Part shown: positions 8,475 to 18,541 of the stretch, piece by piece | Layout of the letters: each line of letters starts with the position of its first letter | Numbering within the stretch: the first letter of the stretch is position 1 | Assembly: GCF_000635915.2 (NCBI RefSeq) | Contig: NZ_CP015614.1 | Span: 2,454,501 to 2,518,500 of the forward strand | Length of the DNA: 64,000 nt | Reading direction: 5' to 3' | From: Brevundimonas naejangsanensis | Lineage (GTDB): Bacteria > Pseudomonadota > Alphaproteobacteria > Caulobacterales > Caulobacteraceae | The notes under the pieces: generated by a model | The model's input: only the letters and a program-made list of their open reading frames with translations | What the model was told of the DNA's origin: nothing | Databases searched by the model: none | Translations under genes and position numbers: made by a program

Positions 8475-8960
8475 TTACCAGCGGCGGTCGTAGCGGTAGT
8501 CGCGATCGCGGCGGTTCTGGTAGCTGCGCCACTCGCCGTGGTTCCTCCAGTAGCGGCCATCGCGGTAATAGCGCCCGTTGTTGCGCTCATAGCGACCGTT
8601 ATTGCGTTCATAGCGATCGTTATAATAGCCGTCGCGGCTATTGATGCCGTGCTCACGCTCCCAATGGCCCTGGTTCCGGTAGCAGCGGCCGCCGCGGTAA
8701 TATTCACAGCCGTCGCCGCGGTTCGAGGCCGCGCCCAGGGCCGCGCCGGCTAGCGCGCCCCCCGCGACATAGCGTCCATCGCCCTGGCCGATCAGCGCGC
8801 CGGCGACGCCGCCGACCACGGCGCCCAGAACGGCGTCACGGCCGGTGTTGTCGCGATCGCGGTCACGATAATTCTGCGCGGCGGCCGGGGTCGTGGCCAG
8901 CATCGTCACAACCAGAGCAGGGGCGATAGCGCCGGCGCCGATCTTGAACAGGGTCTTCAT
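8475..8960 (-). CDS. Exported glycine-zipper protein with Arg/Tyr/Asn-rich repeats
   Basis: The 161-residue precursor has a signal peptide ending TTPAAAQ, then a glycine-zipper 2TM-like segment (AVLGAVVGGVAGALIGQG, GGALAGAALGAAS). After a short Cys-containing stretch (CEYYRGGRCYR) comes a tail of RYERNNGRY-type repeats, dense in Arg, Tyr, Asn and Asp. Such proteins are common, poorly characterised envelope proteins in Caulobacterales. The AAAGGAG-type site before the ATG supports the start. The repeats could reflect low-complexity expansion; no enzymatic motif is seen. Confidence 0.75.
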   Translation of the reverse strand: MKTLFKIGAGAIAPALVVTMLATTPAAAQNYRDRDRDNTGRDAVLGAVVGGVAGALIGQGDGRYVAGGALAGAALGAASNRGDGCEYYRGGRCYRNQGHWEREHGINSRDGYYNDRYERNNGRYERNNGRYYRDGRYWRNHGEWRSYQNRRDRDYRYDRRW

Positions 8961-9084
8961 GGCGGGCTCCTTTCGAAAGCCGGTTGATCCGTTGTCCCCC
9001 TTTTAGCGAAGCCTGTCTGAACGACCCCAGGGGCCTCTGTTCATTTTCGCTTCATCCAGGCGCCTAATTTGGCGCCGCCTCGCC

Positions 9085-9112
9085 CTTGACGCCTGCGGCT
9101 CCCCTGCCTAAC
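9085..9112 (+). promoter_or_regulatory. Probable heat-shock-type promoter of groESL
   Basis: CTTGAC at 9085-9090 and CCTAAC at 9107-9112 are separated by 16 bases and lie just upstream of the CIRCE-like operator. The -35 matches sigma-32-type CTTGA elements; the -10 match is only moderate. Transcription from here would read through the operator into groES, as in other alphaproteobacteria. Confidence 0.5.
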
Positions 9113-9122
9113 TCCCGGGTCG

Positions 9123-9149
9123 TTAGCACTCGGGGAGGGCGACTGCCAA
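9123..9149 (+). promoter_or_regulatory. CIRCE-like operator (HrcA site)
   Basis: TTAGCACTC (9123-9131) matches the CIRCE left arm exactly. After exactly nine bases comes GACTGCCAA (9141-9149), matching the right arm GAGTGCTAA at seven of nine positions. Position, spacing and the downstream groES make HrcA repression the likely function. Confidence 0.82.
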
Positions 9150-9200
9150 AAGTCGCGGGCTCCGAGGGCTGAAACCAACATCCTAACGGGAGTTACTCAG

Positions 9201-9488
9201 ATGGCGTTTCGTCCGCTCGGCGACCGCGTGCTGGTCAAGCGCGTTGAAGAAGAATCCAAGACCAAGGGCGGGATCATCATCCCCGACACCGCCAAGGAAA
9301 AGCCCCAGGAAGGCGAAGTCGTCGCCGTGGGCCCCGGCGTCCGTGACGAAGACGGCAAGTTCGTCGCCCTGGAGCTGAAGGCCGGCGACCGCGTCCTGTT
9401 CGGCAAGTGGTCGGGCAGCGAAGTGAAGATCGACGGCGAAGACCTGATCATCATGAAGGAAACCGACGTCCTGGGCGTGCTGTCGTAA
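9201..9488 (+). CDS. groES: Co-chaperonin GroES
   Basis: The 95-residue cytoplasmic protein forms the heptameric lid of the GroEL chamber. It begins with the family signature [16 protein letters not shown] and has the mobile-loop region [15 protein letters not shown], which contacts GroEL. The C-terminal [12 protein letters not shown] is typical. GGGAG precedes the ATG by nine bases. It is 56 bases upstream of groEL in the usual operon, under the heat-shock-like promoter and the CIRCE-like operator. Confidence 0.98.
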   Translation: MAFRPLGDRVLVKRVEEESKTKGGIIIPDTAKEKPQEGEVVAVGPGVRDEDGKFVALELKAGDRVLFGKWSGSEVKIDGEDLIIMKETDVLGVLS

Positions 9489-9529
9489 GACGCGTCCTGG
9501 TTTCCGGTTTCTCGCGTAAAAACATCTAG

Positions 9530-11266
<1,737 letters not shown>

Positions 11267-11298
11267 AGAGGTCCGGCTTCTTAAAGCTCAGACGACGG

Positions 11299-11333
11299 AA
11301 GGGCGGGATCGAAAGGTCCCGCCCTTTCTCTTT
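11299..11333 (+). terminator. groESL terminator
   Basis: GGGCGGGA (11301-11308) pairs with TCCCGCCC (11317-11324), followed by TTTCTCTTT. It is the first hairpin with a T-rich tail after groEL. Confidence 0.75.
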
Positions 11334-11465
11334 GGGCTGCGCCTTCCCGATCGCGCGGACCCGGCGCGACAAGGCGTCGCGCCCTTCCGTCAGCGGAGCG
11401 GTTGCTCCCACGCGACGGTCCCGCCCATAAAGGCGCCTTCATCGTCACAGAGGGGGCCCTGATCG

Positions 11466-13106
11466 ATGCGCCGCACCACCCGTATTCCGTCCTTCGCCGC
11501 AGCCGCGCTGATCGCCGCCGCCGGTCTGAGCGTCGCCGTCCCGGCCGAGGCGCAATCGCGCCGCGCCGCGCCCGCCGCCGAGCGTTCCGATTGGCCCGCC
11601 CGCGCCGCCCCGGCTCAGGCGCGCGCCGTGACCTTCGCCGCCGCTGCTGCGCCGTCTGGCTCTCTGGTCCTGCCTCTGGCGTCGGAGGCTGAGCTCAACG
11701 CGCGCGGCGCGTCCCTGGACGCCGCCACGCGTCAGGCCATCGCCTCGGCCATCAGCGCCGCCCGCTTCGACTATAAGCCCCGCCAGACCCTGAACCTGCA
11801 CGGCGTCGGCGGCTGGGATCGCATCCTGATCGTGGGTCTCGGCGAAGCGCCAAAAGCCGCCGACATCCAGACCGCCGGCATCGTCGCCGGCCGCGCCCTG
11901 AACAGCCAGCCCGGCGCCCTGACGGCCCTGGCGACCGGCCTGACGGCGGATATGGCGTCGGAGCTGGCGACGGGGCTGGGCATCGGCCACTACCGATCGG
12001 ACCTCTATGTCACCACCGGCCGCGACCGCCCGGCGCCCGGCGCCCTGACCGTGGTGGCCGACGACGTTGGCAATGCTCAAGCGCACTATCGTCGCGGCGC
12101 GGCTCTGGTCGAGGCCATGGCCTGGACCCGCGACGTGTCCAATGAACCGGCCAACGTCATCTATCCCGAGACCTTCGTCGAGCGCGCCCGCGCCGCCTTC
12201 GCCGGCGTGCCGGGGGTCGAGATCACCGTGCTGGACGTGCCGGCGATGCAGCGGCTGGGCATGGGCGCCATCCTCGGCTCGGGTCAGGGATCGGCCCGTC
12301 CGCCGCGTATGCTGGCCGTGCATTATCGCGGTCAGGGCGCGCCGTCGGCGGGGCCGGTGGCCCTGTTGGGCAAGGGCATCACCTTCGATTCCGGCGGCAT
12401 CTCGCTGAAGCCCGGTTCGGGCATGGGCAATATGAAGATGGACATGTCCGGCGCCGCCAGCGTCGTCGGCGCCGTCCTGGCCCTGGCCAAGGGCGGAGCG
12501 CCGGTGGATGTGGTCGCCGTCGCGGCCCTGTCGGAAAACATGCCGGGCGGCAACGCCATCCGCCCCGCAGACGTCCTGACCGCCATGAACGGCAAGACCA
12601 TCGAGATCGTTTCGACCGACGCCGAGGGCCGCCTGGTGCTGGCCGACGCCGTGGTCTGGGCCGACACGACGATGAACCCGGCCGCCATCGTCGACGTGGC
12701 CACCCTGACCGGCTCGGTCGGCGGCGCACTAGGGGGCGACTATGCGGGCCTGTTCAGCCGTCACGACGCCCTGGCCGATCAGCTGAAGACGGCGGGCGAG
12801 GCGACGGGCGAAACCCTGTGGCAGTTGCCGCTGCACCCGTCCTATGTGCGGGCCACGTCCTCGACCATCGCCGACATCAAGAACTCGGGCGACGGCGGGG
12901 CGGGCGCGGGCACCGGCGCCCACTTCATCGGCTACTTCGCCCGGCCCGAGACGCCCTGGGCGCACCTGGACATCGCCAACATGGCCTTCGGCGGCGCCAA
13001 TGACGTCAAGCCGGCCGGTTCGGCGGGCTACAGCGTCCGTCTGCTGGAGCGCTTCGTGCGCGACTTCCAGCCGGTGGCCAAGGAGAAGGGCACGGGCGGC
13101 TACTAA
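11466..13106 (+). CDS. Exported leucyl aminopeptidase, M17 family
   Basis: The 546-residue protein has the M17 catalytic domain. GKGITFDSGGISLKP carries the metal-binding Asp region, followed by KMDMSGAASV, and STDAEGRLVLAD is the family signature (usually NTDAEGRL, here with Ser first). It releases N-terminal residues from peptides using two metal ions. Unlike cytoplasmic PepA it starts with a clear signal peptide (AAALIAAAGLSVAVPAEAQ), so it probably acts in the periplasm. The N-terminal macro-like domain is present. Near-convergent with the Gre-family gene, only 14 bases away. Confidence 0.9.
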   Translation: MRRTTRIPSFAAAALIAAAGLSVAVPAEAQSRRAAPAAERSDWPARAAPAQARAVTFAAAAAPSGSLVLPLASEAELNARGASLDAATRQAIASAISAARFDYKPRQTLNLHGVGGWDRILIVGLGEAPKAADIQTAGIVAGRALNSQPGALTALATGLTADMASELATGLGIGHYRSDLYVTTGRDRPAPGALTVVADDVGNAQAHYRRGAALVEAMAWTRDVSNEPANVIYPETFVERARAAFAGVPGVEITVLDVPAMQRLGMGAILGSGQGSARPPRMLAVHYRGQGAPSAGPVALLGKGITFDSGGISLKPGSGMGNMKMDMSGAASVVGAVLALAKGGAPVDVVAVAALSENMPGGNAIRPADVLTAMNGKTIEIVSTDAEGRLVLADAVVWADTTMNPAAIVDVATLTGSVGGALGGDYAGLFSRHDALADQLKTAGEATGETLWQLPLHPSYVRATSSTIADIKNSGDGGAGAGTGAHFIGYFARPETPWAHLDIANMAFGGANDVKPAGSAGYSVRLLERFVRDFQPVAKEKGTGGY

Positions 13107-13120
13107 AGCCGCCCCCAGCC

Positions 13121-13603
13121 TCAGCCTTCCTTGATGGCGACGATCTCGACCGCCTGGCCCGCGACCGTCGCCTCATCCCCCTCGCGCCGGCCCATCAGGG
13201 CCTGGGCCAGGGGCGAGACGTGGCTGACGCTGCCCTGGGCCGGATCGGCCTCGTCCTCGCCGACGATGCGCCAGGTCTGGGTGCGGCCGTCCTCGCGCAC
13301 GATCGTCACCGTATCGCCGAAGCGGACCTGGCCGTCCGGCGGCGCCTCGACCAGCTGGGCCGTGCTGCGCCGCGCCGACCAGTAGCGCAGGTCGCGCGTC
13401 GCCCTCGCCATGGCGGTGCGGTCGGCCTCGATGGAGCCTGCCGCCTGCGCCGCCGTATAGGCCGCCCGCGCGGCCGCCAACTCGGCCTCGATCTGGGCCA
13501 GCCCTTGCGGGGTGACCAGGTTGGGATGCGGCGAAATCGGCCGGTCCGGCAGGTCCGCCGCCGTGGCTTCCAGATCTTCTTCTCGGGTAAAGGCGACGCT
13601 CAT
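13121..13603 (-). CDS. GreA/GreB-family transcription elongation factor
   Basis: The roughly 160-residue protein has an N-terminal coiled-coil region (LAQIEAELAAARAAYTAAQ) and a C-terminal FKBP-like domain (RFGDTVTIVREDGR, IVGEDEAD, SPLAQALMGRREGDE), the layout of Gre factors that enter the RNA polymerase secondary channel and stimulate cleavage of backtracked RNA. The N-terminus MSVAFTREEDLE and the middle PISPHPNLVTPQGL match a Caulobacterales-type Gre paralogue. I take ATG 13603; two ATG/TTG codons just upstream are less likely. The tip acidic residues EADRT may correspond to the catalytic acidic pair, which I cannot verify. Confidence 0.82.
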   Translation of the reverse strand: MSVAFTREEDLEATAADLPDRPISPHPNLVTPQGLAQIEAELAAARAAYTAAQAAGSIEADRTAMARATRDLRYWSARRSTAQLVEAPPDGQVRFGDTVTIVREDGRTQTWRIVGEDEADPAQGSVSHVSPLAQALMGRREGDEATVAGQAVEIVAIKEG

Positions 13604-13650
13604 GACCATCAACATAGGCCCCGGCGCCCATTCCCGCTAGGAAGACGGCG

Positions 13651-14865
13651 ATGACGCCCTCCCCTTCCACAGTCGCCGTGATCGGCGCCGGTCCCGCCGG
13701 GCTGATGGCCGCCGAACGCCTGGCGCAGGCGGGCCTGCGCGTGGTCGTGCACGAGCGCATGCCCTCGGTCGCCCGCAAGCTGCTGATGGCCGGGCGCGGC
13801 GGGTTGAACCTGACCCATTCGGAACCGCTCGCGCCCTTCCTGAACCGCTACGACTCCGCCGCGCAGGCCCGCACCAAGGGCTGGCTGGACGCCTTTTCGC
13901 CCGCCGACCTGATCGAATGGGTCGAGGGGCTGGGCCAGCCCACCTTCATCGGTTCGTCCGGCCGCGTATTTCCAAGGGCGATGAAGGCCTCGCCCCTGCT
14001 GCGCGCCTGGTTGGCGCGGCTGGAGGGTCTGGGCGTCGAGATCCGCACACGCTCGCGCTGGACCGGCTGGCAGGGCGAGGCCCTGACCTTTGACACGCCC
14101 GATGGCGAGCGGATCGAGCGCCCGGATGCCGTGATCCTCGCCCTCGGCGGCGCCAGCTGGGCGAAGCTGGGGTCCGACGCCGCATGGGTTCCGACGCTGG
14201 AGAACGCGGGCGCTGAGGTGGCCGCCTTCCGTCCCGCCAACGTCGGCTTCGACGTCGCCTGGTCGCCGAACTTCCGCGACCGCTTCGCCGGAACGCCGCT
14301 GAAAGGGGTCTCCCTGACGCACGGCGTCCGCACCGTGCGCGGCGAGGCCATGATCGCCGCCTATGGGATCGAAGGCGGCGGAATCTACGCCTTGTCCGCC
14401 GGTCTGCGCGAAGCGGTGGAGCGCGACGGATCAAGCGTGCTGACGCTCGACCTGCGGCCCGATCTGAGCGTCGAAGCCCTCGCTCAGCGTCTGTCGAAAC
14501 CGCGCGGCAAGGACAGCCTGTCGAACTGGCTGCGCAAGGCCGCGCGGCTGGACGCCGCTTCTGTCGCCCTGCTGCGTGAAGGCGGTCCGCTGCCCGCAGA
14601 CCCGGCCGAACTGGCCGCACGGATCAAGGGCGTCGCCCTGACCTTGACCGGGGTGCAGGGTCTGAGCCGCGCCATCTCGTCGGCCGGGGGCGTGGCGCTG
14701 GACGCCGTGGACGACCGGCTGATGCTGAAGGCGCGGCCCGGCGTGTTTCTGGCCGGCGAAATGCTAGACTGGGAGGCGCCGACCGGCGGCTATCTGCTCC
14801 AGGCCTCCTTCGCCTCAGGCGTCGTCGCGGCGGACGGCGTGCGCGCCTGGCTGAACGGGCGCTGA
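13651..14865 (+). CDS. NAD(P)/FAD-dependent flavoprotein of the HI0933/BaiN type (TIGR03862-like)
   Basis: The 404-residue protein begins with a Rossmann dinucleotide-binding motif (VAVIGAGPAGLMAAERLA) and the HI0933-type motif LLMAGRGGLNLTHSE. A second FAD-contact region near the C-terminus reads GVFLAGEMLDWEAPTGGYL. The family is widespread but its physiological substrate is unknown; some relatives reduce flavin-linked substrates or steroids. It starts 47 bases from the divergent Gre-family gene, so the two may share a promoter region. Subgroup name is from memory of its characteristic segments. Confidence 0.82.
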   Translation: MTPSPSTVAVIGAGPAGLMAAERLAQAGLRVVVHERMPSVARKLLMAGRGGLNLTHSEPLAPFLNRYDSAAQARTKGWLDAFSPADLIEWVEGLGQPTFIGSSGRVFPRAMKASPLLRAWLARLEGLGVEIRTRSRWTGWQGEALTFDTPDGERIERPDAVILALGGASWAKLGSDAAWVPTLENAGAEVAAFRPANVGFDVAWSPNFRDRFAGTPLKGVSLTHGVRTVRGEAMIAAYGIEGGGIYALSAGLREAVERDGSSVLTLDLRPDLSVEALAQRLSKPRGKDSLSNWLRKAARLDAASVALLREGGPLPADPAELAARIKGVALTLTGVQGLSRAISSAGGVALDAVDDRLMLKARPGVFLAGEMLDWEAPTGGYLLQASFASGVVAADGVRAWLNGR

Positions 14866-14937
14866 GGCCTTTCAGGGTCGACAGCGGCGCCCTCAGGGGG
14901 CAGCGTGGCGCAAATCGTTCAAGAGCCGAGCCCGCCC

Positions 14938-16590
14938 ATGACCCTCGCCCGTTCCGCCGCCGTCGGCCTGATCGCCGCCCTGATGTGTGCGACCTCTGCG
15001 CTGGCTCAAGCCGGCGCCCCGTCCGGCCGCATCGACCCGGCCCGACTGAACGAAGCGACCCGCGTGCTGGCTTCCGACGCGTTCGAGGGCCGCGCCCCGG
15101 TCACGCCCGGCGAGGACCGCACCATCGAATGGCTGAGCCAGCAGTTCCAGGCGCTCGGTCTCGAGCCCGGCGGCCCGAACGGCTCGTGGGTTCAGGTCGC
15201 CCAGGTCAGCCGCACCAGCCAGGACGGCCCCGCCGCCATCAGCGTGTCCGCCAAGGGCCGCACGACCGAGCTTCAGCGCGCCAAGGACGTGATCGTCTCG
15301 TCCGACCGGCCGGTGGAGCGCATCAGCCTGACCGATGCGCCGCTGGTCTTCGTCGGCTATGGCGTAGATGCGCCCGAGCGCGGCTGGGACGACTACAAGG
15401 GCGTCGATCTGACCGGCAAGATCATGCTGGTCCTGGTCAACGACCCGGACTTCGGCGCGCCCGAAGGCCATCCGGTCGCGGGCAAGTTCGACGGTCAGGC
15501 CATGACCTTCTATGGCCGCTGGACCTATAAGTTCCAGGTCGCGGCGGCGCATGGGGCGGCGGGCGTCCTGGTCATCCACGACACGCCGGGCGCGGGCTAT
15601 CCCTGGTCGACGCTGGAGAATTCCTCGACCGCGCCCAAGTTCGACATCGTCCGCGCCGACCCGGACAAGGAGCGCGTGGCGGCTCAAGGGTGGATTCAGG
15701 GCGCCGTCGCCGAACAGCTGTTCAAGGACGCCGGGCTGGACTTCGCCGCCCTGAAGGATCAGGCGCGCACGCCGGACTTCCGCCCCGTGGCGCTGGACGG
15801 GGTGACCATGTCCATCGACTTCGGCCAGAAGGCCGATCGGGTCGAGACGCGCAACGTCATCGGCCGTCTGCCCGGAACGAAATACCCCGACGAGACGGTC
15901 ATGTTCGGCGCCCACTGGGACGCCTATGGCCGCGCGACGCCCAAGAACGGCGACGACATCTATAACGGCGCCGTGGACAATGCGACGGGCGTGGCCGGGA
16001 TCATGGAGATCGCCCGCCTGTTCGCCGAGGGGCCGCGCCCCGAGCGCTCGACCGTCTTCATCAGCTGGGCGGCGGAAGAAACCGGTCTGCTTGGCGCCGA
16101 ATACTACGCCGCCAATCCGGTCTGGCCGCTGGAGACGACGGTCGCCAACATCAACATGGACAGCCTGCTGCCCGGGACCGAGATCGACCCCAACATCGTC
16201 GTCATCGGCGCGGGCAAGAATGATCTGGACGACCGGCTGGCGGTTCTGGCCGCGCGCGAGGGACGCCGCCTGATCCCCGACCCAGCGCCGCACGCGGGGG
16301 CCTTCTATCGCTCTGACCACTTCCCGCTGGCGAGGAAGGGCGTGCCCGCGCTGTTCGCCGCCGCCGGCTTCACAGGCCACAACGAAGCCAGCCGCGATTA
16401 CGTCGCCAACCGCTATCATCAGCCGACGGACGAATGGACGCCGGACTGGAAGATGGACGCCGCCGCCGCCGATGTTCAGCTGCTGTACGAAGTCGGCCGC
16501 GACCTGGCCAACTCGCGCGACTGGCCCGCGTGGAAGCCGGGCGACGAGTTCGAAGGCGCCCGCAACGCCTCGGCGTCGTCTCGGAAGTGA
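14938..16590 (+). CDS. Exported M28-family metallopeptidase with PA domain
   Basis: A signal peptide (LIAALMCATSALAQA) is followed by a PA insert (VFVGYGVDAPE to HGAAGVLVIHD) and the M28 catalytic domain. Zinc ligands can be read off in order: His/Asp in GAHWDAYG, Asp in GAVDNATG, Glu-Glu in WAAEETGLLG, Asp in NINMDS and a late His in NRYHQPTDEW. Family members are periplasmic aminopeptidases or carboxypeptidases of broad specificity. I prefer ATG 14938, which places the signal peptide at the N-terminus; GTG 14905 has a better GGGGG site and would add 11 residues. Confidence 0.87.
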   Translation: MTLARSAAVGLIAALMCATSALAQAGAPSGRIDPARLNEATRVLASDAFEGRAPVTPGEDRTIEWLSQQFQALGLEPGGPNGSWVQVAQVSRTSQDGPAAISVSAKGRTTELQRAKDVIVSSDRPVERISLTDAPLVFVGYGVDAPERGWDDYKGVDLTGKIMLVLVNDPDFGAPEGHPVAGKFDGQAMTFYGRWTYKFQVAAAHGAAGVLVIHDTPGAGYPWSTLENSSTAPKFDIVRADPDKERVAAQGWIQGAVAEQLFKDAGLDFAALKDQARTPDFRPVALDGVTMSIDFGQKADRVETRNVIGRLPGTKYPDETVMFGAHWDAYGRATPKNGDDIYNGAVDNATGVAGIMEIARLFAEGPRPERSTVFISWAAEETGLLGAEYYAANPVWPLETTVANINMDSLLPGTEIDPNIVVIGAGKNDLDDRLAVLAAREGRRLIPDPAPHAGAFYRSDHFPLARKGVPALFAAAGFTGHNEASRDYVANRYHQPTDEWTPDWKMDAAAADVQLLYEVGRDLANSRDWPAWKPGDEFEGARNASASSRK

Positions 16591-16621
16591 CCCGCAGCCG
16601 CCAAAGCGCTAGACCGCACCC

Positions 16622-17767
16622 ATGACCAGCCTCCCCGACCTCCACGGCGTCTGCCCGCCGCGTTTCAATGCGGTGAAGGACGCCTTCGCCGCCAACTTCA
16701 CCGACGCGCCCGAAGGGCTGAACGAACTGGCCGCGCGTTTCAGCGTGACCATCGACGGCGAGGTGGCGGTGGACCTGTGGGCCGGGTCGGCCGATCTGGC
16801 GGGGACCAGGCCGTTCGCCGCGGACACGCTGGTCCCGGTCTTTTCGACCGGCAAGGCGGTGATGGCCTTGATGATCGCGCGCTGCGTCGACAGGGGGCTG
16901 TTGTCCTATGAGGACCGGGTCGCCGACCACTGGCCGGCCTTCGGCGCGGCAGGCAAGGACCAGCTGACCGTCGGCCAGTTGATGAGCCACCAGTCCGGCC
17001 TGCCGGGCTTTTCCGACGGCGTGGAGCCGGCCATCTGGTTCGACCGTCAGGCGGTGCTCGACAGACTGGCGGCCCAGACGCCGCTGTGGGCGCCGGGCGC
17101 GGCGTCCGGCTATCACCCGATCACCATCGGCTATCTGGCGGGCGAGCTGTTCCGCATCGTCGACGGCCGGACCATGGGGACGGCCCTGCGCGAAGATTTC
17201 GCCCAGCCGTTCGATCTGGACCTTTGGATCGGCTTGCCCGAGGCCGAGCACGGCCGCGTGGCCCAACTGCGCAAGCCCGCCGCGGCGCCGGACCTCGGCG
17301 CCATCGACGCGGTCAAGAAGGCCGCCTTCCTGGATCGCGGCTCGGCGCCCGGCGGGCGCGGCTCGACCGAGTGGCGGATGGCGGAGATTCCGTCGGCCAA
17401 TCTGCACGCCACGGCCAAGGATCTGGCGCGCATGATGTCCGTCGTCGCCACCGGCGGCGCGCTCGACCATCGGGCGGTGCTGTCGGAGGCAACGCTCGTC
17501 CAGGCCACGCGCGAGCGCATCCACGGACCGGACAAGGTGCTGCCCTTCGACATGAGCTGGGCGGCGGGCTTCACCCGCAATCAGGGCCTGAACATCTTCG
17601 GCCCCAACCCCGAAGCGGTCGGCCACTGCGGCTGGGGCGGGTCGATGGCGTTTGCGGATCAGGCGGCGGGCGTCTCGGCCGCCTATGTCATGACGCGCCA
17701 GTCGCCGCATCTGATCGGCGACCCGCGCGCGCTGAGGCTGATCGAGGCTCTTTACGGCGCGCTCTGA
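16622..17767 (+). CDS. Serine beta-lactamase-fold hydrolase (EstB/class C-like)
   Basis: The 381-residue protein has the beta-lactamase-related fold with the nucleophile motif S-x-x-K in VFSTGKAVMAL and a Tyr-containing second motif in SGYHPITIGYLAGE. The third motif lies near HCGWGGSMAFAD. No signal peptide is evident, which fits cytoplasmic esterase-type members (EstB-like) better than a periplasmic beta-lactamase. It probably hydrolyses esters or small amides; activity against beta-lactams should not be assumed. It sits 31 bases after the M28 peptidase gene, same strand, and is followed by an inverted-repeat element. Confidence 0.82.
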   Translation: MTSLPDLHGVCPPRFNAVKDAFAANFTDAPEGLNELAARFSVTIDGEVAVDLWAGSADLAGTRPFAADTLVPVFSTGKAVMALMIARCVDRGLLSYEDRVADHWPAFGAAGKDQLTVGQLMSHQSGLPGFSDGVEPAIWFDRQAVLDRLAAQTPLWAPGAASGYHPITIGYLAGELFRIVDGRTMGTALREDFAQPFDLDLWIGLPEAEHGRVAQLRKPAAAPDLGAIDAVKKAAFLDRGSAPGGRGSTEWRMAEIPSANLHATAKDLARMMSVVATGGALDHRAVLSEATLVQATRERIHGPDKVLPFDMSWAAGFTRNQGLNIFGPNPEAVGHCGWGGSMAFADQAAGVSAAYVMTRQSPHLIGDPRALRLIEALYGAL

Positions 17768-17775
17768 ATCTTGAT

Positions 17776-17909
17776 CCGCTCATCCCGGCGGACGCCGGGA
17801 TCCAGTGAGAGCCACAGACACACGCTTCCGCATTATCCGGGCGCGCCAAACGCTCTCGGTCGAGAAAGAAGCCAAAGGACTGGATCCCGGCGTCCGCCGG
17901 GATGAGCGG
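17776..17909. repeat. Intergenic element with perfect 31-bp terminal inverted repeats
   Basis: Positions 17776-17806 and 17879-17909 are exact reverse complements and enclose 72 bases. Each arm is itself nearly palindromic (CCCGGCG-GACGCCGGG). The element carries no ORF and lies between two convergent genes. A compact version of the same palindrome occurs at 21972-22003. It resembles a non-autonomous MITE-like or REP-like element. Confidence 0.85.
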
Positions 17910-17926
17910 GGTATAGGCGCGGCCCT

Positions 17927-18508
17927 CTAGGCCTCCGGCCCCCACGCCAGCTGGTCGTGCACGATCAGCCAGCCGTCGACCGTGCGGCGCAGGATGCGGG
18001 TGAACAGGCCGCGATGGGTCTTGCCGCCGCGCGTCATCACCGCCCGACCTGAAACCACCGCCGTATTGACGTCGAACTGCATGGTCTCGAACCACTCATA
18101 GGACAGCGTCCCCAGCCCGCCGGGCTCGGCGGCGCGGGCGTCCAGCGCCGCGCGCACGCTGTCGGGCCCCTTCAGCGGGGTGTCGCCCAGGAAGACCAGC
18201 AGCGGCTCGTCGTGGACATAGGTGGCCATGACCGCGTCGACCTGCCCCGAGGTCCAGGCGGCGGCGGCCGCGTCCAGGGCGTCGCTGACAGCATCGAAGG
18301 TTTCGGCCGTGGTCGGCGGCGCGGCGACGGTCGCCGGGGCGCCGGGCACGGCGGGCGGGGCGGCCTCGCGGGCGACCCCCGCGCGGGCGGTGCGGATCAC
18401 GTCGTCGCCGCCGCCAAGGGCGCCGCTGCTTTGAGCGCAGGCGGAGGTCCCCCCGGCGATCAGCACGGACACGGCGAGGGCGGAGAGCAGGCGGGAGCGG
18501 ATCATCAT
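17927..18508 (-). CDS. NTF2-like (DUF4440/SnoaL-type) lipoprotein
   Basis: The 193-residue precursor has a lipobox-like GGTSAC after a hydrophobic signal, a low-complexity Ala/Pro linker, then a cone-shaped NTF2-like domain. The domain's opening helix (DALDAAAAAWTSGQVDAVMATY), the VFLGDTPLKGPDSVRAAL turn and closing strands GLFTRILRRTVDGWLIVHDQL are typical. Such domains bind small molecules or act as isomerase-like folds; ketosteroid-isomerase activity cannot be claimed. GAGGGGG lies immediately before two adjacent ATG codons, so the exact start is uncertain by one residue. Confidence 0.8.
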   Translation of the reverse strand: MMIRSRLLSALAVSVLIAGGTSACAQSSGALGGGDDVIRTARAGVAREAAPPAVPGAPATVAAPPTTAETFDAVSDALDAAAAAWTSGQVDAVMATYVHDEPLLVFLGDTPLKGPDSVRAALDARAAEPGGLGTLSYEWFETMQFDVNTAVVSGRAVMTRGGKTHRGLFTRILRRTVDGWLIVHDQLAWGPEA

Positions 18509-18541
18509 CCCCCTCTCTTTAGGACGGGACGACGCCAGACC

